Notes: a model not told the origin generated them from the letters alone. DNA of 64,000 bases from UBA7672 sp047601145 (GCA_047601145.1 JASGJW010000001.1:868001-932000); one strand, 5' to 3'; shown: positions 43,380 through 53,954, counted from the stretch's first letter. Numbers and translations: made by a program.

Positions 43380-43483
43380 GCTTCCAGATAAGCTAGCACG
43401 CGGCGCGCGAGACGCCACTTCGGGCGGCAGGCCGCTCCCCAAAACCCCGGCATACAGGCTCGTTGTCACATTGGTATGATCGC

Positions 43484-43537
43484 TTGCAGCGCGGCGCGCG
43501 GGGGCTATAAGCGCGCCATCTTTTCCGGGAGTTTCGC
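43484..43537 (+). promoter_or_regulatory. argG promoter and leader
   Basis: TTGCAG (43484-43489), 16 bp, TATAAG (43506-43511) forms a plausible sigma-70 promoter. The leader ends with TTTTCCGGGAGTTTCGC (43521-43537), which carries the GGAG ribosome site and matches the metK leader (29744-29760) at 16 of 17 positions. Confidence 0.5.
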
Positions 43538-43539
43538 CC

Positions 43540-44766
<1,227 letters not shown>

Positions 44767-44777
44767 CGCGACGCGCG

Positions 44778-44789
44778 AATCTTAAGATT
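44778..44789. repeat. 12-bp palindrome after argG
   Basis: AATCTTAAGATT is fully self-complementary and lies 11 bases past the argG stop. It is too weak to be a terminator stem on its own. The rest of the 186-bp gap holds a GGTTAAT half-site and the two-block motif at 44905. Confidence 0.4.
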
Positions 44790-44904
44790 TCCGGGAGACC
44801 CCGGCAGGCCTGTGGATTCAATCCTCGGGAATCGGCAGATTCTGCTCCGAACTGCGGACTCGCCAACGCGTCAAAGGTTAATTATGCTACGGGCACATCA
44901 GTGC

Positions 44905-44926
44905 TAGTGATTCCCTGTTGGGTTGA
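44905..44926 (+). promoter_or_regulatory. Two-block motif shared with the DUF2333-like gene (copy 2)
   Basis: TAGTGATT, CCCT, GTTGGGTTGA, 26 bp before the response-regulator start. Both blocks recur in the same order at 19196-19213. This copy includes a GATTC (GANTC) site. Confidence 0.3.
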
Positions 44927-44952
44927 ATTTTGGTGGGTGAAGGGCAGCGGCG

Positions 44953-45492
44953 ATGAACACGCCTCCGCTCCCGAGGGAAAAAAATCCCGGCTCCGAAACG
45001 CTCGGAGCGGCGCCCGAAGCCGTTTCATCGTCATCGCGCACATCAAGCGGATCACAACCGGCTGCTGACTGGATCTGCGTCGCCGCGGCGCGCAACGTCC
45101 TCGTGGTCGATGATAATGATCGTCACCTCGACATCCTGAACACCATCCTCTCCAGCGTCGGCCACGACGTCGAGACTTGCGGTTCCGGGTCAGAGGCGCT
45201 GCGCCGGCTCGACATGCGCCACTACGACGTCGTCGTGCTCGACATGGTGATGCCGGAGGTAAGCGGCCTGGTGGTGGCCCAGCAGATGCGCGTGTCTGTG
45301 CTCAACCGTCATACGCCCGTCATCATCTGCACGGCGAACATCGCGCTGGCGCGACGGCAGCTGATCGACGTGCAGGGGATCGCCGCCATCATCGGCAAGC
45401 CGATCGACACCGCCAACCTCATTCTTGCCGTGGCGCGTGCGCCGATCCGCGATCACGATCGGGGCCGCCGTTCCGATCAGATTCGCTTGTGA
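44953..45492 (+). CDS. Single-domain response regulator
   Basis: A 179-aa protein with a Ser/Pro-rich N-terminal extension of about 45 residues and one receiver domain (about 47-165). Phosphorylation-site features are VLVVDDND (acidic pair), VVVLDMVMPE (acceptor Asp about 97), a Thr in CTAN and the Lys of IGKPIDT. It has no output domain, so it may act by protein contact or as a phosphate relay. The receiver is strikingly like that at the end of the hybrid kinase 59 bp downstream (same LDMVMPE and KPID segments), which suggests duplication within this pair. Confidence 0.9.
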   Translation: MNTPPLPREKNPGSETLGAAPEAVSSSSRTSSGSQPAADWICVAAARNVLVVDDNDRHLDILNTILSSVGHDVETCGSGSEALRRLDMRHYDVVVLDMVMPEVSGLVVAQQMRVSVLNRHTPVIICTANIALARRQLIDVQGIAAIIGKPIDTANLILAVARAPIRDHDRGRRSDQIRL

Positions 45493-45551
45493 TATTATTT
45501 GCATTTCACGCTTAGGATTTCAGCTCGGCCAAGCGTGCTGAGGGTCGCTGC

Positions 45552-47648
45552 ATGACACTGGAGGATCCCGGTTGGGAACAGGCGCGGCTGGCCGCACTGT
45601 TCGAGCTGGACCTTCTGCATGGCGGCGCGTTTCCCGATCTCGACCGGCTGATGATGCTGGCGGCGGATATCTGCAACGCCAACATCGCCGCCTTCACCGT
45701 GCACGACGCCAGCCGCGCCTATCAGGTCTCGACCAGTTTCGGCACGCGCGAAACACTGCCGCGCGAGCAGTGCATGAGTTCGCCCGCGATAGAGCGCAAC
45801 AAGACCCTGCATTCAGCTGATGCGCGCGTCGACCGGCGGCTGGCGCAGGCGCGCTATGTCGTGGGCGAGCCGCATGTGCGCAGCTTCATCGGCGTGCCGC
45901 TGGGCGCGGAAGCCGACCAGCCAATCGGCGTCCTGGCCGTGGGCCATACCGAGCCGGGCCGTTTCGGACCGCGGGAGATCGGCCGGCTGGAGAAGGTCGC
46001 AGAACTGGTGTCGTCCTTCCTGCTCCAGCGCCGCACGGCGATAAGGGCGATGCGCGCCGCCGAGAAGACGGAGGAGGAGCGTCAGCGCCAGCACCTGTTC
46101 GAGCACATCTTCGAGGCCATCCAGGAGGGCGTCAACGTGCTCGCGCCCAAGCGCGGCATCATCGAGGCGAACCCGGCCTGCCTGTCGATCATGGACATGA
46201 CGATGGAGCAGGTGCGGCAGCGCACCTACAAGGACCCGCGCTGGCGCACGATCCGGCCCGACGGCTCTGTCTATGCGCCGGATGAGTACCCCTCTGTTGT
46301 CACGCTGCGCACCGGGCGGGAAATGCAGAACGTGCGGCTCGGTGTCGAGCTGCAGAACGGCGCGACGCGCTGGTTGTCGGTGAACACTGTCCCGCTGCGC
46401 CATCCGGAAACAGGCGCTGTCGAGTTCGCCGTCGTGACGATGAAGGATGTGACCGAGCAGCATCTCGCCGAGGCGCGTCTGACGGCTCAGAACACCAAGC
46501 TGGCTGAGGCGCTCAACGAGGCGGAGAAGGCGAGCCGCGCCAAGACCGACTTCATGGGAGTGATGAGCCATGAACTGCGCACGCCCATGAACGCGGTGCT
46601 GAGCTGTGCACTGCTGCTGTCGCAGTCGCGGCTCGATCCGGTGCAACGGCGGACGCTGGGCGTGCTGGAGGATGCGGGCCGGCAGATGCTCGCCGTGCTC
46701 AACGACCTGCTCGATCTTTCCAGCCTCAACGCCGACAAGGTCCGCATCGAGCGCGAGCCGGTGTCACTGCTGCGACTGATCGAGGATGCGGCGGTTATCT
46801 GGGCCTCCGAGGTGAGGGAGAAGGGCCTGTCGCTGTCGGTAATGATCGATCCAGCGCTGTCGCAGCCGCGGTCGATCGATACCGCGCGCCTGCTGCAGGT
46901 GATCGGAAACCTCATGGCCAACGCCATCAAGTTCACGACCGAGGGGTCGATCTCCATCCAGGCCTGGCCCGAACACGGCAAGGGCGGCGAGGAGCGCGTC
47001 ACGATCGAGGTCGAAGATACGGGGCCGGGCGTGCCCGAAGAGGCGGCCGAGCGCATCTTCTCGCCGTTCGAGCAGGCGGATGTCTCGGCCAAGCGCCGGC
47101 ATGGCGGGCTGGGCCTGGGTCTCTATGTAGCGCGGCGGCTGTGCGTTGCGATGGGCGGCGACATAGAGCTCGAGACGAAGCCGGGGCAGGGCTCGCGCTT
47201 CACCGTGCGCATCGAGGCGCCGGTTGTTCTGGAGGCGGCGAGGAGTGTCGTCGCGCCGCCCGCCAATGACCAGCCGGAGCTGGAGGGGCGGGACATTCTC
47301 TGCATCGACGACAATCCGCGCAATCTCTACGTGCTGGGCGCGATGCTGCGCGCGGCGGGGCACCGCACGATCGAATGCGCATCTGGCGCCGAGGCGCTCG
47401 AAATCCTTACGCAGCGCAAGTTCGACGTGATCCTTCTCGACATGGTGATGCCGGAGATGGACGGCCTCGATGTGCTGGCGAAACTGCGTGAGGGCGGTGG
47501 GATCAATGCCGCAACGCCGGTGATCGCCTGCACCGCGAATGTGCTGCCGGACCAGGTCGAGGCTTACCGCAAAGCCGGCACTGCCGGCGTCTTGGCCAAG
47601 CCGATCGATCCGCGGGCGATGCTGCAGGCGGTGGCGAACGCAGCCTGA
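45552..47648 (+). CDS. GAF-PAS hybrid histidine kinase with C-terminal receiver
   Basis: A 698-aa protein without membrane segments. A GAF domain occupies about residues 25-165 (MMLAADICNANIAAFTVHD, FIGVPLGAEADQPIGVLAVG), followed by a coiled segment and a PAS domain (about 180-310). HisKA with MSHELRTPMNAV (His about 339), HATPase_c with DTGPGVPEEAAERIF and GGLGLGLYVA, and a receiver with ILLDMVMPEMDG (acceptor Asp about 630) follow. It probably phosphorylates the preceding stand-alone receiver as well as its own. The GAF/PAS inputs suggest a small cytosolic ligand or redox/light signal; no chromophore residue is evident. Confidence 0.93.
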   Translation: MTLEDPGWEQARLAALFELDLLHGGAFPDLDRLMMLAADICNANIAAFTVHDASRAYQVSTSFGTRETLPREQCMSSPAIERNKTLHSADARVDRRLAQARYVVGEPHVRSFIGVPLGAEADQPIGVLAVGHTEPGRFGPREIGRLEKVAELVSSFLLQRRTAIRAMRAAEKTEEERQRQHLFEHIFEAIQEGVNVLAPKRGIIEANPACLSIMDMTMEQVRQRTYKDPRWRTIRPDGSVYAPDEYPSVVTLRTGREMQNVRLGVELQNGATRWLSVNTVPLRHPETGAVEFAVVTMKDVTEQHLAEARLTAQNTKLAEALNEAEKASRAKTDFMGVMSHELRTPMNAVLSCALLLSQSRLDPVQRRTLGVLEDAGRQMLAVLNDLLDLSSLNADKVRIEREPVSLLRLIEDAAVIWASEVREKGLSLSVMIDPALSQPRSIDTARLLQVIGNLMANAIKFTTEGSISIQAWPEHGKGGEERVTIEVEDTGPGVPEEAAERIFSPFEQADVSAKRRHGGLGLGLYVARRLCVAMGGDIELETKPGQGSRFTVRIEAPVVLEAARSVVAPPANDQPELEGRDILCIDDNPRNLYVLGAMLRAAGHRTIECASGAEALEILTQRKFDVILLDMVMPEMDGLDVLAKLREGGGINAATPVIACTANVLPDQVEAYRKAGTAGVLAKPIDPRAMLQAVANAA

Positions 47649-47690
47649 GCAGGAGCCGCGTGATTTGGGCGCGGCCTGCTGGATTGTCTT
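47648..47690 (+). terminator. Possible terminator after the hybrid kinase
   Basis: AGCAG pairs with CTGCT and GCCGCG with CGCGGC, with a 2-base bulge, around a 9-base loop; it is followed by GGATTGTCTT. The stem is strong but the T tract is poor. Confidence 0.35.
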
Positions 47691-47758
47691 GCGCCCCGTA
47701 CGGGCCCCGATATTGCAGGCGCCACAGCGGCGAAAAGAGACCGCATCAGGACGATACG

Positions 47759-48292
47759 ATGGACCTCTCGAAGATACCGACCGGACCCAACCCTCCTGAG
47801 GACGTCAACGTCGTCGTTGAGGTTCCCCTTGGCGGCGAGCCCATCAAGTACGAGATCGACAAGGCGTCGGGCGCGATGTTCGTGGACCGGTTCCTGTACA
47901 CATCCATGCGCTATCCGTGCAATTACGGCTTCATTCCGCACACGCTGTCGCTCGATGGCGATCCGATCGACGTGATGGTCGTCGGCAATCGCGCCCTGGT
48001 GCCGGGGTCGGTGGTGCGCGTTGTTCCGGTCGGCGTGCTGATGATGACGGACGACAAGGGTCAGGACGAGAAAATCCTCGCCGTGCCGCATCCGAAGCTC
48101 ACGCGCTACTATGAGAAGATCAAGCACTACACCGACCTTCCCGATATCCTGGTCGAGCGCATCGTGCACTTCTTCGAGCACTACAAGGATCTGGAGCCCG
48201 GCAAGTGGGTGAAGATCGAGGGCCTGCACGGCCCCGAACGCGCGCGCGAGTTGATCCGCGAAGCAGTGGAACGGGCGAAAGGCGCGAAGTAG
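47759..48292 (+). CDS. ppa: Inorganic pyrophosphatase
   Basis: A 177-aa family I enzyme that hydrolyses pyrophosphate. The signature DGDPIDVMVV is near residue 66, preceded by the substrate-binding EVPLGGEPIKYEIDK and YPCNYGFIPHT segments. The ATG at 47759 gives the usual start (MDLSKIP); the open frame back to 47660 covers the possible terminator region and is not coding. Length is normal for bacterial PPase. Confidence 0.97.
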   Translation: MDLSKIPTGPNPPEDVNVVVEVPLGGEPIKYEIDKASGAMFVDRFLYTSMRYPCNYGFIPHTLSLDGDPIDVMVVGNRALVPGSVVRVVPVGVLMMTDDKGQDEKILAVPHPKLTRYYEKIKHYTDLPDILVERIVHFFEHYKDLEPGKWVKIEGLHGPERARELIREAVERAKGAK

Positions 48293-48482
48293 CAGCGCCA
48301 CCTCACGATTGAAGGCGGCGAGTATCCCTGCTTCATGCAGGTGCTTGCTGAGGGAACGTTTCGCGGGGATCGCTGCGCGCGTCGCGCGCTGCATAAATTC
48401 ACCCGGAAGGCGCCGAGGCCCGCTTTTCAATCCAGGGGATGAGCGTCAATCTTCGCGCTCAATCGCCATGGGGTCTGCTGCA

Positions 48483-49451
48483 ATGACAATCAAAGTTCGG
48501 CTGGCGAAGGCCAGCGCCTGTCTCGCGTCCGTTGCCGCCTTGTCGCTCGCATCCAACGCCTATGCGCAGGCAGCGCCCTCGGCGGCAAAATCGAGTGCAA
48601 GCCTCACTGTCGTATATGAGTTCACGGGCACGGGCGTTGAAAAGCCGAAGTCGAACGAGAGACACGTCACCTGGACGGTGACTGACCGCTACGACCTCAA
48701 GGCCAGCCTCACGGCGCAGAAGCCGAGCGGCTTTCCCTCGATGCACAAGATGGACGCTGCAGCCGAGGCGCGCGAGGCAGACCGGGCGAAGGCTGCCCAG
48801 CAGGCGCAGAAAGACATGACGCCGATGATGGACCAGGCCGCAAAGATCGTGGCGCAGTGCGGTGAGGACGAGGCGTGCATCACGCGCGAGACAATGAAAA
48901 TGGCGCAGGGCATCAACGTCAACTCGCCGCAGATGCAGTCGGCCAAGACCAACATCGGCAAGGCCTCTGTCGTGCCGGCCGACCGCTATCAGATCTTCCA
49001 GCCGGGAACGGCGAGCGGCACGTTCGCGATCGATGAAAAGGCCTATGAAGCCTATTTCGATGCGGCCTGCAGCTTAAAGACCGAGGCGACCTGCGCGATC
49101 AACACGACCGTCAAGGGCGCAGGCAAGCTCGCTGACGCCAATGGCAAGACGACCATGCCCTCAAGCGTCATGGGCGAACTCGACCTGCAGGAAGGCAGCC
49201 TCATTCTGACCTTCCCCTTCCTTGGCATTGCCAAGGCGACAAAGACGACTGACTCCAAATCGCCCGATCGCAAGTCGGGCACGGAAGAGGTTATCCGCGC
49301 CGTCTCCGTCCCGAACACCGAGAAACTCCAGCTCACCGCCAAGTGCGGCGCGTGCAAGACGGCCGAAGGGACCTATACGACCGAACTCAACGACCAGCTG
49401 CTCGGCCGCAAGGGCACGCTCAAGGTGACATGGAAGTTCACGCGGCCGTAA
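48483..49451 (+). CDS. Exported protein of unknown function
   Basis: A 322-aa protein with a clear Sec signal peptide ending at SNAYAQ (about residue 27). The mature part starts with a strand-rich segment (SLTVVYEFTGTG), has a charged helical stretch around residues 85-115, and four or more Cys in two pairs (CGEDEAC; CSLKTEATC) plus CGAC near the C terminus, so disulfides are likely. No family is recognised. ATG 48483 has GGGG 9 bases upstream; an in-frame ATG at 48468 has no ribosome site. It lies between ppa and a VOC gene without evident functional link. Confidence 0.8.
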   Translation: MTIKVRLAKASACLASVAALSLASNAYAQAAPSAAKSSASLTVVYEFTGTGVEKPKSNERHVTWTVTDRYDLKASLTAQKPSGFPSMHKMDAAAEAREADRAKAAQQAQKDMTPMMDQAAKIVAQCGEDEACITRETMKMAQGINVNSPQMQSAKTNIGKASVVPADRYQIFQPGTASGTFAIDEKAYEAYFDAACSLKTEATCAINTTVKGAGKLADANGKTTMPSSVMGELDLQEGSLILTFPFLGIAKATKTTDSKSPDRKSGTEEVIRAVSVPNTEKLQLTAKCGACKTAEGTYTTELNDQLLGRKGTLKVTWKFTRP

Positions 49452-49453
49452 GC

Positions 49454-49471
49454 CTGTCGCCTGCGCGACAG
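49454..49471. repeat. Hairpin after the exported-protein gene
   Basis: CTGTCGC-CTGC-GCGACAG, perfect 7-bp arms, directly after the stop at 49451. No T tract follows, so it is not a standard terminator. Confidence 0.45.
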
Positions 49472-49542
49472 AAATCGTCGCGATCGCGCGAGCGCGACAG
49501 CCGGAACCGGGGCATACTCTCCTGCAGACAGGGAGATGACCA

Positions 49543-49920
49543 ATGCCAGGCACGTTCCGGCACTTCGCGATCAATGCGGACAATGTCCAGCGCGCGAAGG
49601 CGTTCTACGAGAAGACGTTCGGCTGGGAGTTCCGGCCCTGGGGCCCGCCGAACTTCTACCAGGTCTGGAATGCGGGGCAGGGCCTGCTCGGCGCGCTGCA
49701 GGAGCGGCGCGAGGTCATTCCCGGCAAGCCTATCCATGGCTTCGAGGTGACGATCGAGGTGGACGACATCCGCGCGGCCCTGAAAGCGGCCGAGGCTGCT
49801 GGCGGGCGCGTGCTGATGCAGCCCTACATGATCCAGGGCGTCGGCGAGATCGGATATTTCGAGGACAGCGAAGGCAATCTCTGCGGCGTCGGGCAGTATG
49901 TGCCGGGCGTTTGGGGGTGA
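49543..49920 (+). CDS. VOC-family (glyoxalase-like) protein
   Basis: A 125-aa vicinal-oxygen-chelate fold protein. It has the usual HFAINADNVQRAKAFYEKTFGW start, the GFEVTIEVDDI second module start and the FEDSEGNLCGV end with the metal-ligand Glu. The specific activity is unknown. GGGAG lies 7 bases before the ATG. Its stop overlaps the start of the AraC-family gene by 4 bases, so the two are coupled and may form a regulator-enzyme pair. Confidence 0.88.
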   Translation: MPGTFRHFAINADNVQRAKAFYEKTFGWEFRPWGPPNFYQVWNAGQGLLGALQERREVIPGKPIHGFEVTIEVDDIRAALKAAEAAGGRVLMQPYMIQGVGEIGYFEDSEGNLCGVGQYVPGVWG

Positions 49921-50675
49921 GCGATAACGCCGATGGCGGCGATGGCTTCGATGTCCGCTCGCTGGCGATCACCTGCCGCGACGGGCATCAGCTTGGCGAT
50001 CACACCCATTCGTGGGCGCAGCTGATCTACGCGCGCAGCGGGCTGATGACGGTGGAGGTCGAGGGGCGGGCCTGGTTCGTGCCGCCGACGCGGGCGATCT
50101 GGATCCCGCCTCGCACGCCGCACCGCATCGGCTTCAGGGGCGAGGTGGCGTTGCGCACGCTCTACATCTCCGGGGCAAGAGCTGCCGGCGTGAAACGCGG
50201 CGTCGAGGCGTTCGAGGTGTCCCCGCTCCTGTCCGAGATGATCGTCCATATCCTGTCGAAGCACATGCTCGACCCGCGCGTGGCGGAGGATGACAGGCTG
50301 GCGGGCGTGCTGGTCGATCTCATCGCGACAGCGCCTGGGATCGACCTTGCCTTGCCGCTGCCCCGCGATGCGCGCGCGCTGAAACTGGCCGAACGGCTGC
50401 GGGCCGATCCATCCGAGAAACGCGACCTCGAGGCCCTGGCGGAGGAGGCAGGCGCCAGCCTGCGCACGTTGCAGCGCTGCTTTGCCGACGAGACCGGCTT
50501 TACCATCGACGCCTGGCGGCAGAAGGCTCGCCTCATCCACGCCGCGGCCGCGCTCGCCGGCGGCGCCAGCGTCACGGTCGCGGCGGTCGACTGCGGCTAT
50601 GACAGCCCCAGCGCCTTCATCGCAGCGTTCCGGAAACAGTTCGGCGTGACGCCGGGCAGGTTCGAGAAGGGTTAG
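49917..50675 (+). CDS. AraC-family transcriptional regulator with cupin N terminus
   Basis: A 252-aa regulator. The N-terminal half is a cupin-type sensing domain (HTHSWAQLIYARSGLMTVEV, then WFVPPTRAIWIPPRTPH), and the C-terminal half has two HTH motifs (LEALAEEAGASLRTLQRCF; AAVDCGYDSPSAFIAAF) ending in GVTPGRF. The GTG start at 49917 overlaps the VOC stop. Its stop overlaps that of the convergent bipA by 4 bases. Confidence 0.93.
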   Translation: MSDNADGGDGFDVRSLAITCRDGHQLGDHTHSWAQLIYARSGLMTVEVEGRAWFVPPTRAIWIPPRTPHRIGFRGEVALRTLYISGARAAGVKRGVEAFEVSPLLSEMIVHILSKHMLDPRVAEDDRLAGVLVDLIATAPGIDLALPLPRDARALKLAERLRADPSEKRDLEALAEEAGASLRTLQRCFADETGFTIDAWRQKARLIHAAAALAGGASVTVAAVDCGYDSPSAFIAAFRKQFGVTPGRFEKG

Positions 50676-52492
50676 GCGTCGACGGCGGCGCGCGAGAAGC
50701 GCTTGCGGTCGTTGGGATCGAGATAGACCTTGCGGAGACGGATATTCTCCGGGGTCACTTCAACGAGCTCATCGTCCTGGATGTAGGCCAGCGCCTTTTC
50801 CAGCGTCATGCGGATCGGCGGGGTGAGGCGCACAGCCTCGTCCGTGCCCGAGGCGCGCATGTTGGTGAGCTTCTTGCCTTTGAGGACGTTGACCTCGAGG
50901 TCGTTGCCGCGGGTGTGCTCGCCGATGATCATGCCTTCATAGACCTTGATGCCCGGCTCGATCATCATCGGGCCGCGGTCTTCGAGGTTCCAGAGCGCGA
51001 ACGCCACGGATTCGCCCGCGCCGTTCGAGATCAGCACGCCGGTGTGACGGCCGCGGATTTCGCCCTTGTGCGGGGCGTACTGGTAGAAGATGCGGTTCAT
51101 AACGGCGGTGCCGCGCGTGTCGGACAGAAGTTCGCCCTGATAGCCGATGAGGCCGCGCGTCGGGGCGTGGAACACAAGGCGCGTACGGCCAACGCCCGAG
51201 GGACGCATGTCCATCATGTCGGCGCGACGCTCGGAGAGCTTCTGAACGACAACGCCTGAGTGCTCGTCATCGACGTCGATCACGACTTCCTCGATCGGCT
51301 CGAGCGTTTCGCCGGTGACGTCGTCCTTCTGCATGACGACTTTCGGGCGCGACACGCCAAGCTCGAAGCCTTCGCGGCGCATGGTTTCGATCAGCACGGC
51401 GAGCTGGAGTTCGCCGCGACCGGCGACTTCGAAACTTTCCGATTCCGTCGAGCGCGAGATCTTCAGCGCGACGTTGCCTTCAGCTTCCTTCTGCAGGCGG
51501 TCCCAGATGACGCGCGAGGTCACCTTCTTGCCTTCGGTGCCGGCAAGCGGCGAGTCGTTGACGCGGAACGTCATGGCCAGCGTCGGCGGATCGATCGGCT
51601 GGGCTTCCATGGCCTGGGTGACCGAAGGATCGCAAACGGTGTCGGCGACGGTTGCCTTCAGGAGCCCCGCGATGGAGACGATGTCGCCCGCCTTGCCTTC
51701 ATCGATTGCGGAGCGCTCAAGGCCGCGGAAGGCGAGCACTTTCGAGACGCGGCCCTGTTCAATGAGGCTGCCATCGCGCGAGAGGACCTTCACGGTCTGG
51801 TTCGGCTTCACCGAGCCGGCGACGACGCGGCCGGTGAGGATGCGGCCGAGGAACGGGTCGGAGCCAATGGTGGTGCCCAGCAGGCGGAACGCGCCCGGCT
51901 CCACGGAAGGTTCCGGCACATGGGAGATGACGGTTTCGAAAAGCGCAGACATGTCGGTGGTCTTCACCGCCGGGTCCTTGCTCATCCAGGCGTTCTTGGC
52001 TGAACCGTAGATGATCGGGAAGTCGAGCTGCTCGTCGGTGGCGTCGAGGTTGGCGAAGAGGTCGAACACCTCGTTGACGACTTCGACGTGGCGCTCTTCC
52101 GGCTTGTCGATCTTGTTGACGCAGACAATCGGGCGCAGGCCCAGCTTCAGCGCCTTCGACACCACGAACTTGGTCTGCGGCATCGGGCCTTCGGCGGCGT
52201 CGACGAGGACGATCGCGCCATCGACCATGTTCAGGATGCGCTCCACCTCGCCGCCGAAGTCGGCGTGGCCGGGCGTGTCGACGATGTTGATGCGCATGTC
52301 GTTCCAGACGACCGAGGTGCACTTGGCGAGGATGGTGATCCCGCGCTCACGCTCGAGGTCGTTCGAGTCCATCATGCGTTCGGTGGTCGCCTGGTTGTCG
52401 CGGAAGACGCCGGACTGTTTCAGCAGGCAGTCGACGAGGGTGGTTTTCCCATGGTCGACGTGGGCGATGATGGCGATGTTACGCAGCTTCAT
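50672..52492 (-). CDS. typA: Translational GTPase BipA/TypA
   Basis: A 606-aa ribosome-associated GTPase. G1 is AHVDHGKTTL (about residues 10-19), G3 DTPGHADFGGE, and G4 NKID. The EF-G-like domains III and V and the BipA-specific C-terminal domain (RTRLVFHAPTRGLIGYQGEL, RGNDLEVNVLKGKKLTN) follow. It aids 50S assembly and stress or cold growth. Length is normal. The 193-bp gap to the divergent DUF3574 gene holds its promoter. Confidence 0.98.
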   Translation of the reverse strand: MKLRNIAIIAHVDHGKTTLVDCLLKQSGVFRDNQATTERMMDSNDLERERGITILAKCTSVVWNDMRINIVDTPGHADFGGEVERILNMVDGAIVLVDAAEGPMPQTKFVVSKALKLGLRPIVCVNKIDKPEERHVEVVNEVFDLFANLDATDEQLDFPIIYGSAKNAWMSKDPAVKTTDMSALFETVISHVPEPSVEPGAFRLLGTTIGSDPFLGRILTGRVVAGSVKPNQTVKVLSRDGSLIEQGRVSKVLAFRGLERSAIDEGKAGDIVSIAGLLKATVADTVCDPSVTQAMEAQPIDPPTLAMTFRVNDSPLAGTEGKKVTSRVIWDRLQKEAEGNVALKISRSTESESFEVAGRGELQLAVLIETMRREGFELGVSRPKVVMQKDDVTGETLEPIEEVVIDVDDEHSGVVVQKLSERRADMMDMRPSGVGRTRLVFHAPTRGLIGYQGELLSDTRGTAVMNRIFYQYAPHKGEIRGRHTGVLISNGAGESVAFALWNLEDRGPMMIEPGIKVYEGMIIGEHTRGNDLEVNVLKGKKLTNMRASGTDEAVRLTPPIRMTLEKALAYIQDDELVEVTPENIRLRKVYLDPNDRKRFSRAAVDA

Positions 52493-52685
52493 GATCTGGT
52501 TCTTTATTGGCGGGGAGGCCGGGTTTGCGCGCGCAATACAGGGGTTTTGTGAAGAAAGCGAGCACTCCGGGCGCCGCAGCGCATTCAGGAAGCCTTTCAG
52601 GCGAAAACGGCCCGAAAATCGCCTTCCGTTGCCGGTTTACCCTACCTGCGTCATAGCTGGCGGCGGGACCAACGAGGGGTGTTTC

Positions 52686-53120
52686 ATGCGACTGGCGATT
52701 GTTGCGGCGGCCCTGGCCGCATCCGGCTGTGTCAGCCTCTCGGAAACCCACGCCCCCGCAACGACCCTGCCTTCGGCGACCATGGCCTGCCGCGAAGGCG
52801 AGCCGATGGTTGAGACCATGCTGTTCCTCGGCATGGCGCGGCCGGACGGATCGGTGTCGCGCTACGAGTTCAGCCAGTTCGTCGAGACAGAAGTGGCGAC
52901 GCGCTGGAAGGAAGGCTTCACGATCGTGGAAGCCAACGGGATGTGGTTCTCCGAACAGCGCCACATCACCGAGCACGAGCCCTCGCGCATCCTGATCCGT
53001 TTCCACGATGGCAGCGAGGCCGCCTCAGCCGACATCGAGGCGATCCGCAACGCCTACATCAGGCGGTTTACGCAGGACGCCGTCCTGCGCACCGACCGCA
53101 TGACGTGCGCGGATTTCTAG
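52686..53120 (+). CDS. DUF3574-family lipoprotein
   Basis: A 144-aa predicted lipoprotein: a short signal segment ends in ASGC (Cys about 15). The domain has the DUF3574 pattern: LFLGMARPDGSVSRYEFSQF, then a GFTIVEANGMWFS strand, EPSRILIRFHD, and AIRNAYIRRFTQDAVLR at the end. Function unknown. The ATG at 52686 was selected because it starts the signal peptide; the open frame far upstream overlaps bipA on the other strand. It is divergent from bipA and convergent with another lipoprotein gene. Confidence 0.85.
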   Translation: MRLAIVAAALAASGCVSLSETHAPATTLPSATMACREGEPMVETMLFLGMARPDGSVSRYEFSQFVETEVATRWKEGFTIVEANGMWFSEQRHITEHEPSRILIRFHDGSEAASADIEAIRNAYIRRFTQDAVLRTDRMTCADF

Positions 53121-53134
53121 GCGTCGATTTCGGG

Positions 53135-53761
53135 TCAGCCCGGGAAGAGCTGTAGCCCGATCTCTTCCATCGAGGGCGGCGCGCCATCCGTGCCTTGCCG
53201 GAGCACGACGCACTTCTGGCTTTCCATGCCCTGCGGGAAGCAGAACATGTCGAGCTTGTCCTTCTTCAGCTGTTCGTAGGCAGCCTTGTCGATGCCTTCG
53301 GCGGGCATGAAGGGAAATTCGGCGCGTTTGGGCTGGCCGTCGGTCTGTTCCCAGGGCGGCAGCGTCGAGGTGTTGTCCGGCTCGGGGCCCTGATAGAGCC
53401 AGTCGGACAGCGCCTCCTTCATCGCGGCGGGATCGGCTGCCTCGCGCAGGCCGAAGAGATAATCGGTCTGGCCGGACCAGGTGTAGATCGGCGTGCCTTC
53501 GCGCTGGCGGATGACCAGCAGCACCGCAGCCTGCTGGCAGGTCGGGCCGGTGACGGTGGCTTCGGCCGTGTAGCGGCGGACGGGTGTTTCCTGGTCGATC
53601 CAGGGCTTCTCGACCGAGACATTGCAGCCGGTCAGCTGCCCGGCTGTCTCCTGCAGCGTTGGCGTCACCGCAGGCTCGGCGGATTTGGCGGTTTCGGTTG
53701 CCGGCGGCTGGCACGCGGCGAGCGCAAGCAGCGAAGCAGCGCAGGCGAAACGGATCGTCAT
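53135..53761 (-). CDS. Lipoprotein of unknown function
   Basis: A 208-aa protein with a lipobox LAAC (Cys about 18) after a typical signal segment. The mature part has Cys in TGCNV, PTCQQ, MFCFPQ and QKCVV, so two disulfides are possible, and is rich in Trp, Pro and acidic residues. No family is recognised. The ATG at 53761 was preferred over the start 10 codons upstream because the signal peptide begins there. Confidence 0.78.
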   Translation of the reverse strand: MTIRFACAASLLALAACQPPATETAKSAEPAVTPTLQETAGQLTGCNVSVEKPWIDQETPVRRYTAEATVTGPTCQQAAVLLVIRQREGTPIYTWSGQTDYLFGLREAADPAAMKEALSDWLYQGPEPDNTSTLPPWEQTDGQPKRAEFPFMPAEGIDKAAYEQLKKDKLDMFCFPQGMESQKCVVLRQGTDGAPPSMEEIGLQLFPG

Positions 53762-53843
53762 GTCATTCCCCTCAGGTCTGTCCCGAGGCATCCCTCATCA
53801 AACCGGACGCAAACTCAATAGGCGCCTGGCAAGGCTTTCCCGC

Positions 53844-53888
53844 AAAAACAGTCCGGCCAGCGGCGGGGAGAAGGTCGCCGCTGGCCGG
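53844..53888 (-). terminator. Rho-independent terminator after the VWA gene
   Basis: On the minus strand a perfect 13-bp stem (plus-strand CCGGCCAGCGGCG with CGCCGCTGGCCGG) is followed by ACTGTTTTTG. It ends the leftward channel/peptide/VWA transcript 66 bp past the VWA stop. Confidence 0.85.
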
Positions 53889-53954
53889 TTGTGGATCCTG
53901 CTGTGCCGTCGGAGCTAGCAGATCCCAAGGCGTCCCCACGCCAGTAAACTTTGG

